A stretch of 64,000 nt of DNA from Lucifuga dentata (lineage: Eukaryota > Chordata > Actinopteri > Ophidiiformes > Bythitidae): the NCBI GenBank assembly GCA_014773175.1, contig VXCM01000118.1:6301-70300 (forward strand), given 5' to 3'. Position 1 is the first letter of the stretch. Every line of letters begins with the position of its first letter. The notes beneath the pieces were generated by a model that saw only the letters and a list, made by a program, of their open reading frames with translations, ran no database searches and was not told the origin of the DNA. Both the position numbers and the translations under genes were made by a program. Below are positions 46,281-57,162 of this stretch, one piece after another.

Positions 46281-48914
46281 GTACTGCTCCTCCCCTTAAA
46301 CCCCCATGAGGAAGTGTGCTGGAGGGAAGCTATCACTGATGGTAGTTAATGTCTCACTGATATAGCTGCATTTTCAGGAAGAGGGTTGGTCTGTGATGAT
46401 TGGTGTGTGTTTGTGTGTGTGTCACACTTAGCCCTCTGTTATTGCAAGTCTGACAGATTTGTTGCATCAGGGAAGAGCTTTTGTAGTTAAAAAAAAAAAG
46501 CTTAATATTGCATTTCTAGGATAATATTCCATCATTACTCAAGACAATTTACATATTTTGATGTTAATCCAAATTCTAAATTTCTCTGCTGAATTGAATA
46601 GCTTTCAGTGACAAGCCTAAAAAAAACTATGAAATGTAGTTATGATAGTATAAAGTTGAAATTACAAGCATGTTACAGTGAAAGGAAATCTATAATTCTA
46701 AAACTTCATCCACTGGAATAGCTAGCTAATCACATAATAGTGACTCAGCAAAATGCAAATGTCATGAAAATAATTGCTGATGTATTGGCAGTCAAAGCAA
46801 ACAGATAAGCCTGCTTGTGCACCTTAAACTCTTTAATCCTCCTTAAAGCGTCTAAGACAAATGCAGCCAAATAACCATTCATGTCTAGCTTAAACCCTTG
46901 TGGAATTTAACGGAACACTTTAAACATTTGGTAATAACTGGAGCTGTACTTGAACTTTGGCCTCACCTCCTCACACGCTGAACGTTATATGACAGCAGCC
47001 CACACAAATAGCAGCTCGCGTCACGTTACAGTGACCAAGCGCCTTTGATTGAACCTCATGGTCCACATCACGTCTTCCAACTCCAACCAGTATGACTCAC
47101 TGTCAAAAACCATCATGCTGGTTTTTGGGTGGGCAAGCGGAGCTGAAACCTAACCAGTGAAAGGCCTGCAGGAATCCAAGAACCAGTTAAGTGATGACAC
47201 AGCCAAAAAAAATAAAAAATCAACACCACAAGACTCACAATTACGGGGGGATGGGATATTAATACAGTCAGTGGGTTTTGGGCGGCCCGTGTCATCTCAT
47301 GTGCCATTCAAGCTTTTGATTCAGACTGTTTGATTGATCAGAATTGCGTCTTGTGTGGCAGAGTTAAATGTTGCAGCGCACGCAAAAGCTTGACTTCATC
47401 TGCTTGCCCACTCCCCCACTTTTAGGCAACGTTGAAAGGACCATACTATCCATTTTGCATGTTTGAGCCTATTGTATTCCATTTTCATACACGTAAGGTT
47501 ATTGACAATCATTTCCCAAAGCATACTACTGGAACGGTGAATTTAAAAAAAAATTCCTTCTTTCCAGACCACCATTGGTTTCAGTTCATTCTGGTACGCT
47601 ATTAAAATCAACTTGTTGATACTTGAAACATCCTTGGGATAGGTAATCCATCATCATGATCAACACATATATTCAGGTTTTTTCAAAGTTTAATAATTTT
47701 AGCGTTTAAGCACAATAAAAAACATGGAGTGTACGTATGTCTCCACCGGGGAATATAGTCCCAAAAGAAGATCTGCGTTTATTGAAAAATTTTAACAACC
47801 GTGACTTCATAATTTTGCGTGACTATTAGCAGGCGGATCATCGATTTTTAAGGTGGGTGTATTGCTTGAATATTTGATTTTAAAAGATTAAGAGATTTTG
47901 CAAAATATCAGGAAAGCTGAAATACAGTTTTATCCTTTGTGAAATGATTGTCAGTAATGTAACATGTATGAAAATTGAATATATTATGCTCAAACATGAA
48001 AAATGGATGGTATGGTCCTTTAAGTGCTTGTTGGACTCCGCCACTAGCATGTGTTGTGATTTGTCTGTCATGCATTTGTTTCTTTCCAAAGTATCCACAG
48101 GCCAAGTACATTATGTAAATGTCCCAATTGTCATTTAGTAAGCAACATGTTCATAATATATTTTTCAAGTGAATGTTGGATGAAATTGTATGTGCCTTGT
48201 GTGACCTTAACACGTCCTAACTCATCAGATCCTGCATCCCACACAGTTCTTTATCACCAGATCAGCTGAATGTTTGTGTCAGAACTGCATCGCTTGTTCT
48301 CCCCTGCCTCAGAGGAATTAATACTGTTGTTGTTTGACTGCACAGGGATCTAGGTAGCAAATTGTCTTTATTTTTGCATTTGACTGTGACTCCGCCTCCT
48401 CTACCTCAGCCTCCCCCTGCTCTGGCCTGCAGCCTGCTTCATGGAGTCTCTTCCCTCCCTGTGCGTGTTGGTATACACACTTCATCCACCCCCACCCCCT
48501 GCACTCACCCCTCCCCANTTTTTTTTTTTTTTGTTCTTCTGTGTTGGATGATTACAAGCTATGCATTAAGTTTTATTTTAGCCAGTAAATCATGTTAACG
48601 TTTTTTTTCAGCGCTGCCAGTTGAACAGCTAACTTTAAGCAAACTAATTTAAAGTTCAATTTGAAAGTTGTTTTATTGATTAGTTCAAAGTTTGTTCATT
48701 TAGATACGCATCATTACTGAACATTGCTGTGTACACTTGCAAATAACAGTTTAGTGCTTTAGCATCAAAGTTAAGTTTCCATGCAAAGCCCCAAAGGGCC
48801 ATTGTTACATTCTCTAACTTTAAGTGCTTCTCTCCCTCTGCTGATTCCCTCATGTCTCCATCATCCACTCATCCATCCATCAATCTATCTGTTGGTCCAT
48901 CGGGCTGCATGCAG
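46281..48914 (+). other. arhgap32 intron with an inverted MITE
   Basis: Contains MITE copy 6 (47437-48019) and a T run with an N at 48518. No gene is seen elsewhere. Confidence 0.78.
47437..48019 (-). mobile_element. TTAA-flanked MITE, copy 6 (inverted orientation)
   Basis: The borders are AAGGACCATACTATCC on the left, with a mutated TGAA in place of TTAA, and GGTATGGTCCT followed by TTAA (48020-48023) on the right. The interior is in the opposite sense to the other full copies: GGGGAATATAGTCCCAAAAG here, TTTTGGGACTATATTCCCC at 2370, 21050 and 61270. It is 583 bp with long TIRs and no coding potential. Confidence 0.85.
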
Positions 48915-48989
48915 ACTTGGAGATGGAGAGTGTAAATCAGGACAATGCATGGGTGGCCGACCCGCTAAACCACTACAGCCTAAGTTCAG
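48915..48989 (+). CDS. arhgap32: candidate 75-nt cassette exon of arhgap32 (SH3-GAP linker)
   Basis: GCATGCAG| at the left and TTCAG|GTAGAC at the right frame exactly 75 nt. Starting in phase 1, as left by the exon ending at 46280, it reads DLEMESVNQDNAWVADPLN, then HYSLSS, and ends again in phase 1, matching the exon at 60820. Including or skipping it therefore keeps frame, the signature of a cassette exon. I do not recall this 25-residue acidic, Ser-rich insert in the main human isoform, but I cannot check annotated isoforms. The acceptor tract is mixed rather than strongly pyrimidine-rich, which fits regulated use. Confidence 0.65.
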
Positions 48990-50324
48990 GTAGACAAAAA
49001 TCCTCTACGTGTGCTGCGCTGCCAACGCTAACCAAAAACTAACTCCACACTCTTGAGCAATCTGTTTGCAGTGTCTGACACTAACACCACTAGTCTAAGT
49101 ACCTGTTACAGTAATCTCAAATCTGGAATGTAGCTTGGGAATTTTCACTCCACCTCAGATAATTCTTGTGCGCTTGTTGGTGTATTGCATCAAAAACAGG
49201 AGGTCTTTCTTCTTTCTCAAACTAAAAAGTATCCTTTTTGTGTCCTTTAACACTTTTCTGTAATATGTCTGCTTTCAGCCACAATACATTTTAGCCACAT
49301 CTGGATGTGCAGTAATAGTAGAGCAATTATGTAGTAGTTGTGTGTATGTGTGTGTCAATTTTTAATCCCTTCAATTGCTAAACCTCTCTGAAGATTAGGT
49401 TACAAATCATGCCTGTCATTCAGATTGCCACGATTCTTTCTACACCCAGTGATTGCTCTTGTAACGATCACACTGCTGTATGTTGCGTGTTTCAGGCATG
49501 TCACTGATGTGAGTTCATTTTGCATGGAATTCTTTTGTAAAAGACCAAAATGTTTTGTGATTAGATGTGGTGGATGAACGCAGAACAAAATGCAGCCTCA
49601 TTTTTCAGAGGTGCTTTCAAAAAGAGAACAGTGTTATCCTTCTAGCCCCCCTGTTAATGCTGCCCTGCCCATTTTCTATTTTCACTTCACACATGCAAAT
49701 GACCTTCGGGGCGATCCAGGTTACTACAGTGTTTCTCAAAGCTGCTGAATATAGTCCTGTGTCGGGACGAGGGCCAGCTGTGTTTGTGTGTGTCTGTTTG
49801 GTTGAAGCTGAAAGGTTGCAGCAGGGATGCCGTCGTGCTAGGTCTCGACCAGCCTTGATTTATTTAATCCATTTACAATGAGGGGGCCTGTAAACCTATC
49901 CATTGAGCACTAAGCTTTGTCCTGCAACAGTAAGAATCCCTGTCTCCCTCTCCATGGTGATAGAAAGAGCACATTCCTGCAGGGAGGCACACAACTCTGG
50001 AAAAATATACTCGCTCTGCCTAGATCTACTGAGTTCACCACTAGCCTGCTGTTTCACAGTAAAACGATGGAAATTGTTGACATGCTTCACTAGTCCAGTT
50101 AAAAACAAGGTCACAGGCTAAAGGTGAATGATGTGGTTCATGGAATTGTCTTGTTTTACAGTGAAACCAAACTGGAAATGCCATCTAATGTCTCCAGAGC
50201 CCAAGCAGACTCTTTTGTGAATGTCAGTTTGAAAAAAAAATCACTGGATTAAAGAATTACAGTCAACCTCTTTGCTTCTCCAGACAGCCCAATAGACGTA
50301 CCAGTTACTGACCCAGATGTAGCA

Positions 50325-50359
50325 CCCCCCTCCCCTACCCCTCCCCTCCCCTCCCCTCC
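50325..50359 (-). other. G-quadruplex-prone tract (G-rich on minus strand)
   Basis: Repeats of CCCCT on the + strand, seven C runs of three or more in 35 bases. The minus strand has the matching G runs with single-base loops, so a G4 on the template strand or an i-motif on the sense strand is plausible. Confidence 0.7.
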
Positions 50360-53240
50360 ACAGTGCAGGCCTTCATCATGTCTGGGACCAGTCATTTGGG
50401 CAGCTGTGTGCATATATGAGCCAAGACAGCTGGTAATGTGAAGGAGAGAGGAAGGGAAATGGGGAGAGAATGTGTGTGAGACAGGGTAAGATTTGTCCTT
50501 CCGATGCCGAGCGTCTCAGATCATTTCCTTTTGCTCAGTGCTTGAAACTATGCAAGGTCTCCACAGCTTCAATGAGGAAGACTGTTGTTGTTTGAGGTTG
50601 TTGTTTGAGGGAGGCTACTTTGTTTACTATCAACTTGGGCTGCAGAAAATATGTACAAAAGTTATGCTAATGAACATCTGTAGTGGCAGGATACAGCACT
50701 GTATTGCATCATTATTGTGATCCATCGCATTGGTGCCTGATTACCAAAACAAATTCCTCTTCAGAGCTCACCAGCATCTAAACATCAGATAGGAATTACA
50801 GTTTTCAGCACAGCATTCTGCTCCTGCACACTGAACTTGGCACACAGTTGTGAAGTGTACTTCCACATTCTTTCCACTTCCCATGAGAGAAACAGATTAT
50901 TCATGTCAATGCAAAATAGCAGGTGTACAGCGCATCAGCTTCCACCCGGTTAGCTGCCTTATGGCATCAGAACGAGCTCACCAGTTCCTGAATAGGTGAC
51001 ACAACAGTAAGTACAGGCAGCAGACTGGTTATCGGCTCATCACTTTACTAATGATGTTCAGTGGATGTGTGTCCCAAAGGCTCCCCGTGGATCCGACTAG
51101 CACTCCACTGGAACAGAGTTTTCCAAATTCCACCTTCTGAGTTACTGTCTCGACACTGGCAGTGACAACCCAGCCGCCTCTCACGATTCTACCAATGTTT
51201 CTCCAAAGAAATGCCACCAATACCGCATTCACACGATTTCATTTTAAAGTTAGGATGTGACAGAGAGCAAGTGAATGTGCAGGGTGTGAAACGTGGACAA
51301 CATAAGTGGAGAGGAAAAATCCAAAGTTATTTTGAGTAATCAGCCTCCTGCCATCTTTTACAGCTATCCCTCACAATCGTTTCAGAGAGAAAATGGTAAT
51401 AGGCTTCAATCAGTAGATTTACAAATTACTGTTCAAACTCGTTTGTTGTGTAAGGTGTTTCTGCTCTGTACACAACAGCATGATTCTTAGAGTGGGAGAT
51501 GTATGATCAGTTTTTGTTTGAACCTAATTTGACTTTTGTGATTGATTAGTTTTTTCAGTAGGATGGTGAACGCTCGATATTGGACTAAAAAAAATATCAA
51601 GAATTCTATAGGACTATAGAATACTGTTATTATTATACATGATAAAGACATACCTGAAGTAGCTGATTGATTTGTAACTGGAAAGTATAAGAAGAAATAC
51701 TTAATACAATAACCTTTTGCATACTGGTAAGCACAAAAAAAAAAACACATCTAAGGATCAGCTGAGAGAAATGTTTGTGACAGTGGAAGGAATCACATGC
51801 AGCGGGGGAGTCTGACTGCAGTCTTGTGATTCTGGATCTCCAACAAATTAGTTTGACGTTGTTTTGACGCAGCATGTCTGCTCAGGGATTCTGCTAGAGA
51901 AGGAATTAAAAGGGTAATGCTTTTAGGGGGCCATCAGAGAGGAGAGCTGATATTAACTCAGGCTTGGCCTTCATGGAGGATTGTTAAGCTGGAAGACAAA
52001 CTAAATCATTCTGTGAGTCAGGTGATTGATTGGTCAATATAGCATGAAAAGTTGGAAGCTGTTGTGTTTGATTTTGTGTTGTGGCGTAGGAGAATGTTGA
52101 AACTGCAGAACTTTATAGGAGACTAGGTCACAGTGGAAAATTTAAAAAAAAAAAATAGGAAGTCACTTTAAAAACTACTTCCACATCAGTTATCCCACTG
52201 CTCTTATTCCCGTCTCAAGAGGTTTATCCCATTTCATTTCAACCTTAGAGTAGTCTTTTTGCATGTGTTATCCCTGCATTAGCATAAATTCAGGGTGTTT
52301 ATAATGTAAATGTAAAGTTTATGAACCATGACTGATTGAACAGCTATTTGTAAATTCATTTTCAATCAGTTGTTCTGTATGGATGGTGAATATTGTTGAC
52401 ATAATTAGCAATGTGTGATCCCATCTTGTGGACTGATCATTTAGTGTGATCTAAGCTCCACTGAGCTGTTGTCACAGCTGCTGTTACTGAAAACCTGAAA
52501 GACTGATGCTAAGCTCATAACCACAATATGGAGCAGAGTTCAGACTGAGTTAGGATTAATATGCTCAACATGTGTTTTAATTTGACAGCAGTGACGTCGA
52601 TACGCTCATTAGAAAAGCAAACTGCTGTGAAGTTGACATGTTGCGCTCCATTTTGCTGGACTCTTCTGTTTCTGATTCACTAACAACATTTAATTTGGGC
52701 TGTACCATCAGAGGGGAAAGGGGTGTGTTAAACCAACAGCTTGCCAATGGCTCATGATCTGCTGGACTCTTCATGCTGTCTTCAACTGGTGTTGGAAATA
52801 TTGTAATTACACACGAGTGCATCTGCAATGTGCTCTGAATAGGAGAAGTGGGATGTATTCTGAGTGAGAGACCATAAAAATAATGTGTCACTGATCACAA
52901 ATAGGGATGTGTACAAATGCATCAATAACATTCTTAATGTACATTTTATTGTCTTCATTGTAATGCTGCAGCATCTTACAAGGCCATTGGTATTACATAG
53001 CCAGTTGTCTCATTGTTTCTGGACACAAGCATTTAAATGCAGCTAAACTAGAGAAAAAGGAGCTGAAGAGATTTTATTTGTTGTTTTGGTAAGTTGACAG
53101 TTTGATTTTGGAGGTAAAATCACAGTGTTCTTACATAGGCCAAAATTGTTGCATCATTCCCTGATTTATACTTATTTTTCCGACAGTATTTACAGTTTCT
53201 TAGACTGGTGTTATGTATTTTTTTAAATAAATTATATATA

Positions 53241-53441
53241 TTGAATATCTTGTTATTGAGCAGTTTTCTTTACTATGGAAACATTTCAGCCTTTTTTGTT
53301 CAAAACCTTTATATATACATATATATATATATAATATGAATATTATATATATATATATATATAAACATAAATATTTTGAATAAAAAAGGCTGAACAAATG
53401 TTTCCATAGTAAAGAAAACTGCTCAATAACAAGATGTTCAA
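53241..53441. repeat. near-perfect AT-centred palindrome, foldback element
   Basis: The left arm 53241-53305 (TTGAATATCTTGTTATTGAG ... TGTTCAAAA) is the reverse complement of 53374-53441, with two substitutions and one 3-base indel. The centre is a (TA)n stretch that itself folds. TA dinucleotides flank both outer ends, as after a Tc1/mariner-type insertion. It has no coding capacity. Confidence 0.8.
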
Positions 53442-54399
53442 TAATAAAAGCACATCTTTCCAGAAAGGTTTAACAAAAGGGCAGCAACAAAATAAGAGTG
53501 ACAGGCTCAGGGGAACAATCCCAAAATCAATATCTTTGTTAAATTTAGTTGCTGTTGTTTTTTAATCGATAACTTTTAGCAGGGTAAATTATGTATGAAT
53601 AAATTTAAACAACACTTCTTTGATTTTGTTAATAATTACACAACATGCAGTGACGAACCAGACCTTCTTCCAAATCTCATCATCCTGATTCCAACCTTGT
53701 AATAAAACATGTTTCAGGAATAAAGCTCTTATTAATTTTTTCTGATTTTGAGAAAGAGACAAGAGACAGAGCTCACCTATGAGAGTTTACAGGTGAATGT
53801 GAAGGCATCTGCTGATCCTTGAATGGTGTTGAAATAGCATACACATATATTTTAATTATATTAGATGTTTCACCAAATTCTTAATAGAAGATTACATCTG
53901 AGTTAATTGATACACCAGAATGTTGTTTTAAAATCAATATTGCAAAAACAGATTTATGCTTATACAGCAGAGCCTTATTGTTCCATACAAATATCTTTGA
54001 GGGTGTTATACTTTATTCAACAATATACAAAAGATCAGACATCAGACCTAAACACATCATCAAACAAATATTCAAATGTTAGAGAAAAGGGGCTAAATAA
54101 CACAATGTAGATGCTGCAAATATAACAGAATAACAGATTGCCAGACATATGTCTTAATAAAAAAAAACAACATCCAAAAAAGTTTTACAGTGTTGTGCTT
54201 TTTACTTTTATTCCCAACTATAAAATAAATGAGTATTATTCATTCTCTTTCTTGCTAAAAGTACACATGGGATCGTTGTCTGTAAACCGAGCTGCTATAC
54301 TGTTACACGGATGTTGTGTAGAATTTTGAAGTGTAATTCTTTCACTTTGAAATACAAACTTTTAGATGGATTAGCGGTGAGAAGAGGTCGGGGTGTCTC

Positions 54400-54720
54400 A
54401 TTTTACCGACAGCACGTGAAGGCAGCACGTGTGTGGTTGTACACCATTCGGGCGCAGCAGCTCCGTGTGGACATTAGCTGACAGAGCAAAGAGAAAGGTC
54501 TGAGGCGCTCCTCTACTTTCTGTGTAAACTCTGAACCTTACCACCTTTCTGTCCTCCTCAAAGAAATTCACAGCTTTTGTAACTTTCGAGAAGAAGTTTC
54601 CTCGCTGTTTTGTGGCGTTAACTGTTAGCAAAGTAAAGAAGATGAGCGGGTAGTTGTACTTTGGACTAGTTAAAAACGTTGTCATAAAGCCTGAGGTAAG
54701 TCCGGCGTTATGGACCCAAG
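54400..54720 (+). promoter_or_regulatory. candidate internal promoter and noncoding first exon for short arhgap32 isoform
   Basis: CpGs are much denser here than in the flanking intron. Two CACGTG E-boxes, each within GCACGTG, lie at 54413 and 54426. Downstream are a four-codon uORF (ATG at 54642, stop at 54653) and two near-consensus donors, GAG|GTAAGT (54695/54696) and AAG|GTAAGA (54720/54721). No matching acceptor precedes it. Spliced to 60820, translation would start at the Met at 60864 (MKSRPTKQKL), the start known for the short RICS form without PX and SH3. The ATG at 54710 would meet a stop soon after the junction, so the exon would be untranslated. No TATA box was seen. Transcription itself is inferred. 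Confidence 0.45.
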
Positions 54721-57137
54721 GTAAGAAACGCGTCTGGAGGTTCAGAGTTTAAATTTTAGATATGTAATGTGTAGTCTCGCGAAAAGTAGTACATGGATAT
54801 CTCGTCCTCCAAAATAATTGACAGTTAATTTGCATATACCGCGTTTGTTTGTTTGTTTGTTTGTGTGAAGAATATTAGACACTTTTTATGGTCAAAGGGG
54901 TTTCCAGAGTCTTGGAGAGGTGTGGAAAATATTCTTCCGTCCACATTTTCTCCACATATTTTCCACATTGACTCTCCTTGCCCTGTTTAATGACTCATAA
55001 TTTTTACTTTTTCACTATAGTTTGATAATCTAAAGTAGTCTCATTTCCAGAATACAGTATATCGAGCAAAGATCAGATGCAATACAAAGGCTTGGGAAAG
55101 TATGGAGTTTTAAAATGTAATTTCTGGAGTAGTTTGAAATATGTGGTTTACACAGTGTACACTCATTTGGAATTTAAATAACCAGTTATTACTGTATCAT
55201 GTAGCAGCTCCCACATCACATCCATAGTTGGATTGCTCAGAAAATACACTGTAACCTGTTCTGATTAGAGCAGCAGGTGGGAATCTGATGCTCATCATTG
55301 AAATTTGAATATTTTTGTTACTTTTCATATTTACCATCTTCTGATCTCAAAACTATGATCTGCTGCTCAGTGGTGTAATAAAATTGCTCTTTGTGATAAA
55401 GGTTGTATTTGTTAAAGCTAATTTTGATATTTGTGTGTTGTTGTGGTTGCATCAGTTATTTTTCATGTATTCCTTTTTTCTTTTTTTCTTTTTTTTTCTT
55501 TGCTTTGTTTGCATTACATCCTTTTCTGAGTTAATTTGTGTTTGACTCTCCAACTCTTATATGACAAATCTTTAAATCTTTCAAGCATCGCTAGAAAATA
55601 AGAGATTACTTTTCATGCAGTGTGTACTTTACTGTAATTACTGGATCAGACCACACATGCTCCAGCAGACATCACCCCTCTGTCCTCTCTTCCCTCCAAT
55701 AAAGTTGCATTCAGTAGCGCATTCATAGACGGAACAATAAACCATTCTGCTTCTGCTATCACCAAATGCTTATGCTCTCGTGTCCACTGTCACTCATGGT
55801 GCCTTTTAATGGGCAGATGCTGCTCTGTTTACACATCCAGAAACACCAACAGGAGATGGTTATAATGTGTTAACACAATGTGTGTATTATGTGTTATGAT
55901 CTGCTGTTGTGTGGCGTGATAAGATATGTCAATATTATCGCCATGCCAGCGCCGCCTCCCACAGTGAGCTATCCGTGGAATAGTAGCTGATAGGATGTCC
56001 TGACTCAGCATAGGATTTATTATAAATGCTTTTTTCAGTGTCAGCAGCCAGGAAGCAAAGCTAACGGCATTCGTTAAGCTGACCTCATTAAGAGTTCTTG
56101 TCATTCTTGTGAAAGAACTCCTTTAAATTAAGCTTTCAAGTTTAAATGAGGCAAAGGGATGCATTAGAGGAGCTTTGGTATATCATCGCATTGCTACTTT
56201 GGTAGATATGTTGCAATTATAAACCTTCTGCAGATTGGCTGTAGCCAGAACAGCAAGAACTTATTTTAAAGAAGACATTTATCCTGCTGAAAGAGTTGTT
56301 GGATCCTCCAGAAGTCTTTCAATATCCCAACGGATCATATTCTAGCCTAAGCTGGTGTTTGGCAGCATGGAGAAGCTGATACGGATGATGTTATCATCCT
56401 GTCCAACCCATTCATGTCATGTTTTTTTTAGTAGTACAGTAGCAATGGGAGGGTAGTTTGATAGTTTGAATTTCCCGCTCCATTGCCTACATGGGCATGG
56501 GTTGGGTTTAGTGTGGTGGGCACATTGGCTGAATTGAAAAGAGTTGCTGAGAGGACTGTGGAGCCACAGTTCATGGTCATGTGTCCGGGAAAATTTGCAC
56601 GCACAATACTTTTATCAAAAATCTCTGGGTGGACTTTCCTGATTGGCTCTACTTTGGGAAGAAGTAACATGGTTTTGTTGTTATCCTGCGGGATTTTTTT
56701 TTTTTTCCCCCCAGTTTTGCTTTGAAGTCAAAAGTTTAGTGCGTCCTTTTGAAAAGCTCCTCGCTGACTGAATGGAATGAGGCAGTTGGTTTGGGAAAGA
56801 GAGCATGATGTTTGCCATTACCTCTGTAATTGGTCCTGCTGTAATGCTTGGCCTCTTTTCTCCTCCCCCTGCTCATCATACTCCAACCTCTCGCTAGGTT
56901 CGCTTGGGGAAAGTCACAGTCATAGTTACTGCCACTCGAGGGCCAAACATTTCATCACGAAGGCTCCATCTTAAACCTGTCAGCGCTCCACAAGCATTAC
57001 CTAAATTTCCCTGTGTTTAGTTTGATCTGTTCTGGAGTTTATCTGTTTTTCATGCAAATGACAGCCACGGGCTATTGGCTCACATTTCCCTAGCTATGAA
57101 CATTTAATCCTGGAGAATCTTAGAAGTCATTTTATGA

Positions 57138-57162
57138 CCCCCCCCCCCCCCCCNCCCCCCCC
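57138..57162. repeat. poly(C) with N join
   Basis: C run interrupted by an N at 57154. Confidence 0.85.

Noticed and set aside
50284..50432. Possible second cassette exon (acceptor CTTCTCCAG, open frame DSPIDVPVTDPDVAPPSPTP, donor CTG|GTAATG)
   Set aside because: The only good donor gives 149 nt and phase 0, which would shift the frame at 60820. Phase-compatible donors are poor (CAT|GTCTGG). The open frame is largely due to the C-rich tract.
54398..54685. 95-codon minus-strand frame over the candidate promoter
   Set aside because: No family resemblance. The + strand splice donors and E-boxes explain the region better.
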